DNA from: Sphingosinithalassobacter sp. CS137
GTDB lineage: Bacteria; Pseudomonadota; Alphaproteobacteria; Sphingomonadales; Sphingomonadaceae
Direction of reading: 5' to 3'
Length of the DNA stretch: 64,000 bases
Assembly: GCF_014334115.1 (NCBI RefSeq)
Contig: NZ_CP060494.1
Coordinates: 682,001-746,000 of the forward strand
Positions 35,036 through 44,494 of this stretch are shown here, one piece after another (positions within the stretch are counted from its first letter, which is position 1; each line of letters starts with the position of its first letter). Below the pieces are notes generated by a model that worked only from the letters and a program-made list of their open reading frames with translations, was not told the DNA's origin and ran no database searches. Position numbers and translations under genes: made by a program.

Positions 35036-36339
35036 TCGGGCACCTCTTCGCCGCGGACATGGTAGCGGGCGATCAGCGGCACGATCCGGGCGGCGAGCAG
35101 CAGCAGGAGCGCGAACAGGCCGATCGTGCCGGCCAGCAGCGCGACCTCCGCCCAATTCGGCCGATAGAGGTTCGGCGGGGCGATCAGCCGATCCTCCGAC
35201 AGGCCCAGCACGATCACCACGAAATGGTCGATCCAGACGCCGGCGGCGATGCCGAGGCCGATCAGCGCGGCGAACAGGCGGCTGCGGCGCACCGGCTCGA
35301 ACCAGAGGAGCTGCGGAACCAGCGTCACGAGGCCGACGCTCGCCCAGGTGAGCCAGGCACCGGTCCCGCTGGTCCACCGCCGGACGGTGCCCGAGCCTTC
35401 CGGGCCGAGCCATTCGATGAGCGTGGTCAGCGCGATAACGAAGGCGGCGATCAGGGCCGTCGCGAGGACCAGGCGACCGAGCCGGTCGAGCACGCCGTCG
35501 CGGCCACCCTCGGTCACCTGCAGGGTGCGGCCGAAGGTGGCAGAGACGAACAGCACCATGCCGAGGCCGGACGCGAAGCCGTTCACCACCATGCGCACCG
35601 GCAGCCCGGTATCGTGCCAGTCGGGAACGATGGTGACGGCGAGTTCCAGCGAGACGATCGTCTGCATCACGAACAGGAAGGGGATCACCGACAGGGCGAT
35701 CACGCGGTACGCGCGCTGCTGCAGCGCCCATTGCCGCTGCGACCCATACCAGCCGAGCGCGGCAACGCCGTAGAGCCGGGCCGTCCGCCGGGTGCGTGCC
35801 TGATCGCGCAGCCGCGCCAGATCGGGCAGCATGCCGATATACCAGAACAGCGCGATGGTGCTGAGATAGGCGAGGATCGCCCAGAAATCCCAGGTGAGCG
35901 GGCTCATCGGCTGCGGCCACAGCCCCGTCTGCTGCGGCACCGGGGCCATCCACCAGGCGAGCCAGGGCTTGCCGAGATGGAAGACCGGATAGAGGCCGGC
36001 ACATACCGCAGCGGCCAGCGCCAGCGTTTCGGCCAGCCGATTGGTCGCGACCCGCAGCGGCGCCCGCCAGAGCACGAGCAGCGCCGCGAACAGCGCCGCC
36101 CCGTTCGCGATGCCGATCCACCAACCGTAATTGGCGAGATCGAAGCCCCAGACGAAGGGAATGTTGTTTCCCCACACGCCGATCCCGGCGACCAGCGGCA
36201 GGCCGAGGCCAGGGATCAGCAGCAGCGTGCACAGCCCCGCGGCGGCGATGGCCAGCCGCCACCGCCACCCATAGCTGTCCGCCAGCGGCATCGACGCAAG
36301 CGCATCGGCCCTGCGCACATGGATCCGATCCTCAGTCAC
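35032..36339 (-). CDS. actC: Alternative complex III subunit ActC (NrfD-like quinol-binding)
   Basis: A 435-residue NrfD/PsrC-like membrane protein with about ten transmembrane helices, the quinol-oxidising subunit of ACIII. Typical features are WGNNIPFVWGFDLANYGWW and RTARLYGVAALGWYGSQRQW and a helix with SLELAVTIVPDWHDT. The start is GTG at 36339 (AAGG three bases upstream), overlapping the end of actB by eight bases. Confidence 0.9.
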   Translation of the reverse strand: MTEDRIHVRRADALASMPLADSYGWRWRLAIAAAGLCTLLLIPGLGLPLVAGIGVWGNNIPFVWGFDLANYGWWIGIANGAALFAALLVLWRAPLRVATNRLAETLALAAAVCAGLYPVFHLGKPWLAWWMAPVPQQTGLWPQPMSPLTWDFWAILAYLSTIALFWYIGMLPDLARLRDQARTRRTARLYGVAALGWYGSQRQWALQQRAYRVIALSVIPFLFVMQTIVSLELAVTIVPDWHDTGLPVRMVVNGFASGLGMVLFVSATFGRTLQVTEGGRDGVLDRLGRLVLATALIAAFVIALTTLIEWLGPEGSGTVRRWTSGTGAWLTWASVGLVTLVPQLLWFEPVRRSRLFAALIGLGIAAGVWIDHFVVIVLGLSEDRLIAPPNLYRPNWAEVALLAGTIGLFALLLLLAARIVPLIARYHVRGEEVPE

Positions 36340-38935
36340 CGGCCTTCACGCGGGCGAGATAGGTCGTGCGCGGCTGAAGATTCAGCCCGTCCAGCAGCGC
36401 GTAATTGCGCGGACTGCGCCGCGCCTCCGCCACCGCGCTTTCGGGATCGGAGATGTCGCCGAAGACGATCGCGCGGGTCGGGCACGCCTGCTGGCACGCG
36501 GTCACCGGTGGCCCCTCCGCGTCTCCGGTGCGCACTGCTTCGATCCGCTGCACGCAATAGGTGCATTTCTCCATCACGCCCCGTTCGCGAACGTGGACGC
36601 GGGGATTCTGCCCGCGTTCGGGCATCGGCGCGTCGGCGGCATAGTCGAACCAGTTGAAGCGCCGGACTTTGTAGGGGCAGTTGTTCGAGCAGGAGCGCGT
36701 GCCGATGCAGCGCTGATAGGTCATCTGGTTGAGACCCTCGCTCGAATGAGTCGTCGCCTCCACCGGACAAACCGGCTCGCAGGGCGCCGTTTCGCAATGC
36801 ATGCACGGGACCGGCTGATGCGCGCTGGCGGGGCTGCCGCCATCGCCGGATTCGTGCCGATCGACACGGATCCAGTGCATCACGCGGCCCATCGCCACTT
36901 CCTCCGGCCCTACGACGGGGATGTTGTTTTCCGCCTGACAGGCAATCGTGCAGGCGTTGCAGCCGATGCAGGCATCGAGGTCGATCGCCATTCCCCATTG
37001 CTTCGCCGCCTGCGGCCGTGGCGTCGCGAAACCGGGCGTGTCTTCGGCCGCGGCGATCGCCTCGCCCGGGGCGACCCAGCGCACCGGGTCGTTCTCGCCG
37101 GTGCGGAAGGGTTCGTTGGGATAGATCAGCCGCGCGGTGCCGCCTGCCCTGCGCAGCCGCACGCCATCGCGCACCAGCCCGTTCCCGGCGAGCGCGAAGC
37201 CGTTGACGCCGACATCCGCGCCAAGGCCGGTGAGGCGGCCATAGCCGAGCGCGAGACCGACAGTGCCGCGCGCCTGCCCTGCCAGCCGCTTGGCCGGCAC
37301 GGTCACGCTGGCCGATCCGGCCGCGAGTTCGATCAGCTCGCCGTCGGCGATCCCCCACGCCTCCGCATCCTCGGGTGCCAGCGTCGCGGCATTTCCCCAG
37401 GCAAGGCCCGTGATCGGATCGGGAAGCTCCTGCGCCCAGGCATTTCCCGACAGGCTCCCGTCCCACAGATTGGTGCTCGGTCGCAGGACGAGCGCGACGG
37501 TGCCGGGCGCGGCCGGAGGCGTCGGTGCCGGAACAGGCGGCGCGGCGGCCGCTGGCGCGGGAGCGGCACCCGGGATCAGGATACCGCCCGACAGGGCATC
37601 GAGCTCGGCGCTGTCCAGGCCGTGCGTGGCACGCACCAGCGCCTCGCCATCGGGTGCGCGTCCGGCAAGCGCCGCCAGCAGCTCGATCGCGGTCAGCCCC
37701 GCCTCGCGCACGACGGGTCGCACCAGCGAGACGGTCCCGTCGAATGCACGCAGGTCACCCCACCGCCCCAGTGCGCTCTTGGACGGCAGCCGGTGGCGGC
37801 AGGCAACCGCCGTCTCGTTCGCCTCGCTGCCGAGATACAGGCTCGTTCCCGCGCGCCGCAGCCGCTCCGCAATTCGCAGGTCGGGCGGCGCATCGTAGAG
37901 CGGATTGCCGCCGAGGATGAGAAGCGTCCGGACGTTCCCGGCCGCGAGCGCCCCGGCGAGCATTGGCAAGGGCCGCAGGGCAGCGCCTTCGAGCACAGGC
38001 GCGGGGTCGCCGTCGCCGCTCGTTCGCAGCGCCGCGCGCACCGCCGCCGGCGCCTCCTGCCCCGCCACCAGCTCGACGCGTCCGGCATTTGCAAGACTGG
38101 CGCCGAGCGCGGGCGGCAGACGATCGAGCGAGCGCTCGGCCAGCGCCGCGGCGAGCGCGGTCATCTCGGACGGGCTCGCCGCGATGCGCAGATCGGCGCG
38201 CGCGCCGGTCAGCGAGGGCACGCTTTCGATCACCACCAGCCGAGATGTGCGTCCGGTGGCCCGGGCGCGGCGACGTGCGGCGATCCAGGCGGCGGCATTG
38301 GCGACCTGCGCCGGACCCGGACCCAGGAAATCGCATCCGAGCGAAACGATCACATCCGCGCCGAAATCCGGCTGCGGCGTGAGGGCAAGCGGCAGCGCGC
38401 GGTGGCCGTAGAAATGCGCACGCGGCAGCGCCGCCTGCGCCTCCCCCACCATTTGTTCGAGCGTCGGCGAGGCGGCGGGCTCGATCAGGATGTGCAGCCC
38501 CGCGCCTTCATCCCCGCGCAGCCCGGCGAGCAACCGCTGCACGGCATCCCATCCGGCCTCGCGGCCGTCGAGCACCGGCCGGCGCAGCCGCTCCGGATCA
38601 TAGTGCGTCAGCAGCGCGGCCTGCGCGAAGACATTGCTGCGGCCAAGGCTCGCGGGATGCTCGGGATGGCCTTCGATCTTCACCGGATGGCCGTCGACGG
38701 TTTCGACGGTGACGCCGAAGCCGAGGCCGTTCTGCTCCAGTGTGGTCGGCACGGTCGCGCGCGATCCTCCGGCGGCAAGGGTGCGCCGCTCGCCCGGCCC
38801 GGTACAGCCGCTCGCCGCCGCCAGCGCGGCCGATGCCGCCATCAGCTTCAGCGCCATGCGCCGGTCGACCAGCGCCGCTTCCGCCAGCTCCGGATAGGCC
38901 GCCCGTGCGACGTCGAGAGCCGGGTCGCGCGCCAT
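36332..38935 (-). CDS. actB: Alternative complex III subunit ActB (molybdopterin-like plus Fe-S domain)
   Basis: An 867-residue exported subunit. The ATG at 38935 overlaps the actA stop by one base. The N-terminus has a twin-arginine leader (LVDRRMALKLMAASAAL) and a lipobox-like ASGC. Residues ~60-640 resemble a molybdopterin oxidoreductase large subunit without obvious cofactor ligands, as known for ActB. The C-terminal ~220 residues carry four-cluster ferredoxin cysteines: DACIGCNACTIACQAE, CMHCETAPCEPVCPVEA, CIGTRSCSNNCPYKVRRFNW and CTYC...ACQQACPTRAI. It passes electrons from ActC quinol oxidation to cytochrome c. Confidence 0.92.
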   Translation of the reverse strand: MARDPALDVARAAYPELAEAALVDRRMALKLMAASAALAAASGCTGPGERRTLAAGGSRATVPTTLEQNGLGFGVTVETVDGHPVKIEGHPEHPASLGRSNVFAQAALLTHYDPERLRRPVLDGREAGWDAVQRLLAGLRGDEGAGLHILIEPAASPTLEQMVGEAQAALPRAHFYGHRALPLALTPQPDFGADVIVSLGCDFLGPGPAQVANAAAWIAARRRARATGRTSRLVVIESVPSLTGARADLRIAASPSEMTALAAALAERSLDRLPPALGASLANAGRVELVAGQEAPAAVRAALRTSGDGDPAPVLEGAALRPLPMLAGALAAGNVRTLLILGGNPLYDAPPDLRIAERLRRAGTSLYLGSEANETAVACRHRLPSKSALGRWGDLRAFDGTVSLVRPVVREAGLTAIELLAALAGRAPDGEALVRATHGLDSAELDALSGGILIPGAAPAPAAAAPPVPAPTPPAAPGTVALVLRPSTNLWDGSLSGNAWAQELPDPITGLAWGNAATLAPEDAEAWGIADGELIELAAGSASVTVPAKRLAGQARGTVGLALGYGRLTGLGADVGVNGFALAGNGLVRDGVRLRRAGGTARLIYPNEPFRTGENDPVRWVAPGEAIAAAEDTPGFATPRPQAAKQWGMAIDLDACIGCNACTIACQAENNIPVVGPEEVAMGRVMHWIRVDRHESGDGGSPASAHQPVPCMHCETAPCEPVCPVEATTHSSEGLNQMTYQRCIGTRSCSNNCPYKVRRFNWFDYAADAPMPERGQNPRVHVRERGVMEKCTYCVQRIEAVRTGDAEGPPVTACQQACPTRAIVFGDISDPESAVAEARRSPRNYALLDGLNLQPRTTYLARVKAGD

Positions 38936-39528
38936 CAATAATGGCACACCGAACAATCGGTGAGGTCGCGATGCCATTCCGAAATCGGCCGGATCGCACT
39001 GTCGGAGGCCGGATCCTGCACCTCGCGATGACATTCGACGCACCACTGCATCGTCAGCGGCTTGGCCTTGGTCGTGGTCTCCATCGTCGCAACGTCGCCG
39101 TGGCATGCGGCGCAGGGCACGCCCGAGCGCACATGCATCCCGTGATGAAAGCGCGCGACCTCCGGCAGGTTCGTCACGGCGTTCCAGGCGATCTGCCGGT
39201 TCGACTGCGCCGCCTCGTGCAGCGGCTGGAGCGCGCGGGTGCCCCGGAACAGGTCGTCGTGGCAGGCAAGACAAGTCTCGGTCCCGGGCATGCCCGCCTC
39301 GGCGGCCGTATCCGCCGTTTCGTGGCAGGTGGCGCAATCGAGCCCCAGCGAGACATGCTGGCGATGGCTGAACGGGATCGGCTGCGCCACCGGCTTGCCG
39401 ACGTCGCCTGCCGCCGCGCCGCTCGTCCGCATCATGCCCCATGCGAACAGCAGCACCGCCAGTGCCAGAACCGCCAGCGCGATCCGGCGCAGCCGACGGT
39501 CCGCGCGCTGGCTGAAGAGCTGCCCCAT
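38935..39528 (-). CDS. actA: Alternative complex III subunit ActA (pentaheme cytochrome c)
   Basis: A 197-residue protein with an N-terminal membrane anchor (IALAVLALAVLLFAWGM) and five c-type heme sites: CATCH, CLACH, CAACH, CVECH and CSVCH, with extra His residues (FSHRQH, FHHGMH) as distal ligands. This matches the pentaheme ActA. The start at 39528 has GGAGG eleven bases upstream. It is the first gene of the act operon, divergent from the caa3-type oxidase genes, and is where electrons leave toward soluble or oxidase-bound cytochrome c. Confidence 0.92.
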   Translation of the reverse strand: MGQLFSQRADRRLRRIALAVLALAVLLFAWGMMRTSGAAAGDVGKPVAQPIPFSHRQHVSLGLDCATCHETADTAAEAGMPGTETCLACHDDLFRGTRALQPLHEAAQSNRQIAWNAVTNLPEVARFHHGMHVRSGVPCAACHGDVATMETTTKAKPLTMQWCVECHREVQDPASDSAIRPISEWHRDLTDCSVCHY

Positions 39529-39670
39529 GCAGCCACAAACCTCCAGCGCCGCTCGCGTTCCCGAATTCCGCACGATTTTCGGAAGCGAAACGAGTTGAAC
39601 CGCAACCATTGGCGGACCGAGGCATTCAGGCACTCGGGAGGAGCAGCCACATGCCAGGAGCGACCGGGCA

Positions 39671-40588
39671 GTGACCGAAGGCGCCGCGCTCGTGCTGGAA
39701 AGCGCAGGCCCCGCCGCGCATCCGGTGGCGGTGCTCAGCTGGGCACTGTTCATCGGCGGCGGTCTGATCCTGCTGCTCGTGCTCGCTTTCCTCTGGATTG
39801 CTCTGCGCGGCTCGGAACGACTGAAGACGCGGCTGGCCAACGAGCGCACGGTGCTGGCGCTCGGCTTCTTCTTCCCGATCGGCGTGCTCACCGTGCTGCT
39901 GGTAATCGGGCTGACCATGACAGCCTCGCTCGCGAGCAGCGAGCGGCGTCCGGGTGCGCTCGACGTGCGCATCACCGGCGAGCGCTGGTGGTGGCGCATC
40001 AACTATCCCGGTTTCGAGACGGCGAACGAGCTGGTGATCCCGGTCGGCCGCCCGGTGCACCTCGAGCTGCGTTCGACCAATGTGATCCACAGCTTCTGGG
40101 TGCCCCAGCTGGGCGGCAAGCGCGACATGGTGCCCGGCCGGATCAATCATCTGAACCTTCAGGCCGACCGTCCGGGCATCTATTTCGGGATCTGCGCCGA
40201 ATATTGCGGCGGCCCGCACGCGCTGATGCAGTTCCGCGTCCGTGCGCTGCCTCCCGCCGACTATGCGGCCTGGGAAGCCAATCAGCAGCTTCCTATTCCG
40301 CCCGCGCTGGCCAATGCGCCGGGCGCCCGCCGCTTCGACGCGCTGGGCTGCGGCAGCTGCCATCGCGTGCGCGGCATGATCGCGGGCGGCATCACCGGGC
40401 CCGAACTCACCCACCTGGCCACCCGCACCACCATCGCCGCCGGCATCCTGCCGAACACGACCGAGAATCTCACGCGCTGGACGCGCCATGCCGAGGAAGT
40501 GAAGCCCGGAAACCTCATGCCCGCCTATCCCTATTTGTCCGAAGCCGAGGCGCATGAAGTCTCGCAATGGCTCTCGATGCTCGAATGA
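39671..40588 (+). CDS. coxB: Cytochrome c oxidase subunit II with fused cytochrome c (caa3 type)
   Basis: A 305-residue subunit. The start is GTG with AGGAG upstream. Two helices (LFIGGGLILLLVLAFLWIAL; LGFFFPIGVLTVLLVIGL) precede the CuA cupredoxin domain with CAEYCGGPHALM, which keeps the two Cys, His and Met ligands. A C-terminal cytochrome c domain carries GCGSCHRV and a distal Met in NLMPAYPYL. This allows direct electron intake, as in caa3 oxidases. It overlaps the subunit I gene by four bases (ATGA). The fused heme might substitute for the missing ActE. Confidence 0.92.
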   Translation: MTEGAALVLESAGPAAHPVAVLSWALFIGGGLILLLVLAFLWIALRGSERLKTRLANERTVLALGFFFPIGVLTVLLVIGLTMTASLASSERRPGALDVRITGERWWWRINYPGFETANELVIPVGRPVHLELRSTNVIHSFWVPQLGGKRDMVPGRINHLNLQADRPGIYFGICAEYCGGPHALMQFRVRALPPADYAAWEANQQLPIPPALANAPGARRFDALGCGSCHRVRGMIAGGITGPELTHLATRTTIAAGILPNTTENLTRWTRHAEEVKPGNLMPAYPYLSEAEAHEVSQWLSMLE

Positions 40589-43137
40589 CCGACGCAGAGG
40601 AATGCGAAGCCTTCGAGCGGGCGAAGGCCCGGCTGCCCGACCGCTCCGAGCGGCCCGGGGGCGAGCTCGAGCTGCTGGAGAAGGTCTGGGAGAAACCCGG
40701 CGGCTGGCGTGTGCTCACCGTCGTAAACAACGATTATGTCGGCAGTTGGTATGTCGGCGCGGCGCTGCTGTTCTTCGTGCTGGGCGGTATCCTGGCAGTG
40801 CTGATGCGGCTTCAGCTCGCGATGCCGCTGAACGAGTTCATGGGGCAGGAGACCTACAACCAGGTCTTCACCATGCATGGCACGATCATGATGTTCCTGT
40901 TCGCCGTGCCCGCGGTGGAGGCAATGGGGGTGCTGCTGCTGCCGCAGATGTTCGCGGCGCGCGACCTGCCCTTCCCGCGCCTCTCCGCCTTCGCTTTCTG
41001 GGCCTATCTGATCGGCGGCCTCGTGTTCTTCACGTCGCTGTTCTGGGGCGTGGCGCCCGATGGCGGCTGGTTCATGTATCCGCCGCACACCAGCTACACT
41101 TTTTCGCCCGACGGCAATCAGGACTGGTGGCTGCTCGGCATCGGCTTCATCGAGATCAGCGCCATCGCGGGCGCGATCGAAATCGTCGTCGGCGTGTTGC
41201 GCACCCGCTCGCCGGGGATGACGCTCGACAAGCTGCCGATCTTCGGATGGGCGATGCTGGTGTTCGCGGGCATGATCATCATCGGCTTCCCCGCGGTCAT
41301 CCTCTCGACGATCCTGCTCGAACTCGAGCGCGCATTCCATTGGCCCTTCTTCCTCGCCGAGGCGGGCGGCGATCCGCTGTTGTGGCAGCATCTCTTCTGG
41401 TTCTTCGGCCATCCGGAGGTGTACATCATCTTCCTGCCGGCGGCGGGGCTGACGTCGATGATCGTGCCGGTCGTCGCGCGCAAATCGCTCGTCGGGCACC
41501 GGCTGGTCGTCTTCGCCCTGATCGCCACCGGCTTCATCAGCTTCGGCGTGTGGGCGCATCACATGTTCGCGGCGGGCATTCCCGACATTTCGGTGAGCTT
41601 CTTCTCCGCCGCATCGATGGCGGTGTCGATCCCGGCGGGGGTTCAGGTGTTCGCGTGGATCGCCACGCTGATGCTGGCGAAGAAGATCGAGCTCAACGTA
41701 CCCGCGCTGTTCGTGATCGGCGCGATCGTGATCTTCGTGATGGGCGGGCTCACCGGCGTGATGGTCGCGATGGTGCCGTTCGACTGGCAGGCGCACGACA
41801 GCTATTTCGTCGTTGCCCACCTCCATTACGTGCTGATCGGCGGGATGGTGTTCCCGCTGTTCGCCGCAATCTACTACTGGACGCCGATGGTGAGCGTGAA
41901 CGCGCTCTCCGAAAAGCGCGGCAAAGTGGCCTTCTGGCTGATGTTCATCGGCATGAACGGCACCTTCCTCATCATGCACTGGACGGGGCTGATGGGCATG
42001 CCGCGCCGCGTCTACACCTATCTGCCCGATCAGGGGCTCGGCTTCGTCAACATGGTCTCCACCATCGGCGCGCTGATCCTCGCCGCGGGCGTCGCGATCG
42101 TCGTCTTCGACCTGATCCAGAAGTTTCGCTTCGGCGAGCCGCCGGCTGGCAACGTGTACAAGGGCGGCACGCTCGAATGGCTCCCGCAGGGCGATTATGC
42201 CGCGCGCTCGCTGCCGGTGATCGACAGCCGGGAGCCGCTGTGGACCAACCCCGGCCTGTCGGACGAAGTCGAGAAGGGGCAGTGGTTCCTTCCGGATGCG
42301 CCGACCGGGCGCCGCGAAACGATCGTCACCAGCCCGATCAACGCGACGCCGCAATATCTGATGACGATCCCCGGCCCCAGCGTGTGGCATCTGTTCACTG
42401 CGATCGGTACCGCCGGATTCTTCCTCTCGCTGACCGTGAAGATCCTGTGGCTGGCAGCGATATTCGGCGTCGGCGCGATCTATTCCGCCTGCCGCTGGCT
42501 GTGGGAGCTGGATGGCGAGCCGGGCGAGCCGGTTCATGTCGGCGGGGGGCTGATGCTGCCGCGCTACGTCTCGGGCACGAAGAACCATGGCTTCTGGTCC
42601 ACCTCGGTGCTGGTGGTCGTCTTCGGGATGATCTTCGCTTGCCTGGTGTTCGGCTGGTTCTTCCTCTGGGGCGGACGGCCGGGGGCATGGCCTCCACCGG
42701 GAATCGAACCGCCGCTGCTCTGGTCGCAGCTCGTCTCGTCCGCGCTGGTCGGCCTCAGCGCTCTGACGCTCTGGGCCTCGAGCGCCACCTTGCCCGCGCG
42801 CGGGTCGCCGAAGGGCAAATATCTGTTCTGGCTGCTGCTGTCGGTCGTGCTGCTGCTCGCCGCCTTCGCGGTCGAACTGGCGGGCAAGTGGCACATCGTG
42901 CCGAGCGCTACCAGCTATGGCGCGATGGTCTATACGTTCAGCTTCCTCAACGGCCAGCTGATCGTCGCGGTCACCATCTATGCGCTGTTCATGGCAGTGG
43001 CGGCGGTGCGCGAGCGCGTGTACCGCGAGAAGCGCGTGGGGCAGCAATGCCTGCGCCTGCTCTGGACGGCGCTGCTGACGCCGCAGATGATCGCAGCCCA
43101 TGCGCTGATCGGCGGCTGGTCGAGGCTGATCGGGTGA
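40585..43137 (+). CDS. coxA: Cytochrome c oxidase subunit I-III fusion
   Basis: An 850-residue terminal oxidase subunit. I start at the ATG at 40585 because it forms an ATGA overlap with coxB; an ATG at 40567 is also in frame. Residues ~1-620 are heme-copper subunit I: TMHGTIMMFLFAVPAVEAMG, the Cu-B/Tyr motif WFFGHPEVYIIFLPAAG, VWAHHMFAAG and the heme ligands in VVAHLHYVLIGG. The last ~200 residues are subunit III (HGFWSTSVLVVVFG, FGWFFLWGGRPG). The I-III fusion is known in caa3-type enzymes. It reduces oxygen and pumps protons, fed by ACIII. Confidence 0.92.
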   Translation: MTDAEECEAFERAKARLPDRSERPGGELELLEKVWEKPGGWRVLTVVNNDYVGSWYVGAALLFFVLGGILAVLMRLQLAMPLNEFMGQETYNQVFTMHGTIMMFLFAVPAVEAMGVLLLPQMFAARDLPFPRLSAFAFWAYLIGGLVFFTSLFWGVAPDGGWFMYPPHTSYTFSPDGNQDWWLLGIGFIEISAIAGAIEIVVGVLRTRSPGMTLDKLPIFGWAMLVFAGMIIIGFPAVILSTILLELERAFHWPFFLAEAGGDPLLWQHLFWFFGHPEVYIIFLPAAGLTSMIVPVVARKSLVGHRLVVFALIATGFISFGVWAHHMFAAGIPDISVSFFSAASMAVSIPAGVQVFAWIATLMLAKKIELNVPALFVIGAIVIFVMGGLTGVMVAMVPFDWQAHDSYFVVAHLHYVLIGGMVFPLFAAIYYWTPMVSVNALSEKRGKVAFWLMFIGMNGTFLIMHWTGLMGMPRRVYTYLPDQGLGFVNMVSTIGALILAAGVAIVVFDLIQKFRFGEPPAGNVYKGGTLEWLPQGDYAARSLPVIDSREPLWTNPGLSDEVEKGQWFLPDAPTGRRETIVTSPINATPQYLMTIPGPSVWHLFTAIGTAGFFLSLTVKILWLAAIFGVGAIYSACRWLWELDGEPGEPVHVGGGLMLPRYVSGTKNHGFWSTSVLVVVFGMIFACLVFGWFFLWGGRPGAWPPPGIEPPLLWSQLVSSALVGLSALTLWASSATLPARGSPKGKYLFWLLLSVVLLLAAFAVELAGKWHIVPSATSYGAMVYTFSFLNGQLIVAVTIYALFMAVAAVRERVYREKRVGQQCLRLLWTALLTPQMIAAHALIGGWSRLIG

Positions 43138-43460
43138 GCGGCCCCATCCACACCCTCGCCACCTGGCTGCTGCTGCTCACGCCGCCGAGTGCCTGGTTCG
43201 CGCATTTCCTGTTCGTCTATGGCGCGGCGAGCGTCGGCATCGTGCTGAACGGCGAGGCGGGGGCGTCGTCGCGCGTCGCCATCGGCGTCGCCACGCTGGT
43301 GGTGCTGATACTGTTGTTGCTCTGCTGGTTCCTGGTCGGCAGGATCACACCGAACGACGCCGACAGCCGCAAGCTGTGGATCGTTTCGGTCCGCCTGCTG
43401 GTGATCGTTTCGGTCGCCGGCGTGCTGTACCAGACCGCCCCCGCGCTGCTGGTCCCCTAG
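43134..43460 (+). CDS. Small membrane protein of the caa3 oxidase operon
   Basis: A 108-residue protein with three hydrophobic segments (LLLLTPPSAWFAHFLFVYGA, VATLVVLILLLLCWFL and LLVIVSVAGVLYQTAPALL). The start is GTG overlapping the subunit I-III stop (GTGA). A helix with WFAHFLFVYG suggests His near the membrane surface. It may be a subunit-IV-like or assembly protein; I do not recognise a named family. Convergent with the cation antiporter gene, four bases overlapping. Confidence 0.75.
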   Translation: MSGPIHTLATWLLLLTPPSAWFAHFLFVYGAASVGIVLNGEAGASSRVAIGVATLVVLILLLLCWFLVGRITPNDADSRKLWIVSVRLLVIVSVAGVLYQTAPALLVP

Positions 43461-44494
43461 ATGAAGCGCGACAACAGGAAGAGACCTGAGCCGAACACCA
43501 GCAGGACGATTGCCGAATCATGGCCCATGCGCAGGATCGTCTTGTCGCGCCGCTCGAGAAGCCCAAGCACGAACACCCCGGTCATGATCGTCGCCATTCC
43601 CGCGGCGACGACTTCGAAGGTGCCGGCATTCGCCAGCACCGGCCCGTCACGATAGACCAGATCGGCGAGCAGCAGCAGCTGGACGTTGAACAGGTTCGTT
43701 CCGAAGATGTCGCCGATAGCCATCTCGTAGCGCCGCAGCCGCAAGGCCGCGAAGATCGAGCTCAGCTCGGGAAGCGACGTTCCCAGCCCGACAAGGGCAA
43801 AGCCGACCATCGAAGCGCCTAGTCCGGTCTTCTGCGCAATAGCGTCGCCGGTGAGCGAAAGCACCGATCCGGCCACCAGAATGGACACCGCCGCCACCAC
43901 CAGCCACAGGATCACCCGGCCGGTGGGGCGCTCGTCCTTTTCGCGCTCGCCCTTACGGTTCTCGGGTTGGTTGACCACTTCCCACACATGTTCGCGCTCG
44001 AACCGCGCCGAGATGCGAAGCGCCTGGATACAGCCGAACGCCAGCACCAGCGTGCCGATCCCAGTGCCGAGATACGGCACCTCGAAATCGCCGGTCACGC
44101 AGGCGATCGCGACACCGGAAAGCAGCACCATTCCGAACGTGCCCTGCATCAGCGTCGCCGGCCGCGCCGCGCGCGAGGTGAGCGCATCCTTGCCGAACAC
44201 CAGATCGGCGATCGCCAGCAGCAGGATGTTGATAGAGGCACTGCCGAGCAGATTGTTGACAGCGAGCGCCGGATTGCCGGTTGCCGAGGCGGTGCCGACC
44301 GTCGCCACTTCGGGAAGCGAAGTAATCCCGCCCAGCAATAGCATTCCGGCGAAGGCCTGGCCGAGTCCGGTCCGCTCCGCGAAGGTATCGACCAGCCGCG
44401 TCATTCGCGTTCCGGCTTGCCAGACGACCACCCCCGCGCCGACGAAGATCGCGAGGAGCAGCACCAGCGAAAGCGACGCGAGATCGACAGGCAT
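43457..44494 (-). CDS. CaCA family sodium/calcium-type cation antiporter
   Basis: A 345-residue antiporter of the Ca2+:cation antiporter family. It has the two inverted alpha-repeat signatures: GITSLPEVATVGTASATGNP with GSASINILLLAIADL, and GLGTSLPELSSIFAALRL with DIFGTNLFNVQLLLLADL. About ten helices are visible, with a charged cytoplasmic loop between the halves. It starts as ATGA on the ctaG stop, so it is co-transcribed with the caa3 assembly factor; the reason for the pairing is not clear. Confidence 0.88.
   Translation of the reverse strand: MPVDLASLSLVLLLAIFVGAGVVVWQAGTRMTRLVDTFAERTGLGQAFAGMLLLGGITSLPEVATVGTASATGNPALAVNNLLGSASINILLLAIADLVFGKDALTSRAARPATLMQGTFGMVLLSGVAIACVTGDFEVPYLGTGIGTLVLAFGCIQALRISARFEREHVWEVVNQPENRKGEREKDERPTGRVILWLVVAAVSILVAGSVLSLTGDAIAQKTGLGASMVGFALVGLGTSLPELSSIFAALRLRRYEMAIGDIFGTNLFNVQLLLLADLVYRDGPVLANAGTFEVVAAGMATIMTGVFVLGLLERRDKTILRMGHDSAIVLLVFGSGLFLLSRFI

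Noticed and set aside
36593..38941. A ~780-codon plus-strand open frame opposite actB
   Set aside because: ActB has four clear iron-sulfur motifs on the minus strand; the antisense product has none.
40531..43101. An ~856-codon minus-strand frame opposite the oxidase subunit I-III gene
   Set aside because: The product is His/Asp/Arg-rich without any domain, while the plus strand holds all heme and copper ligands.
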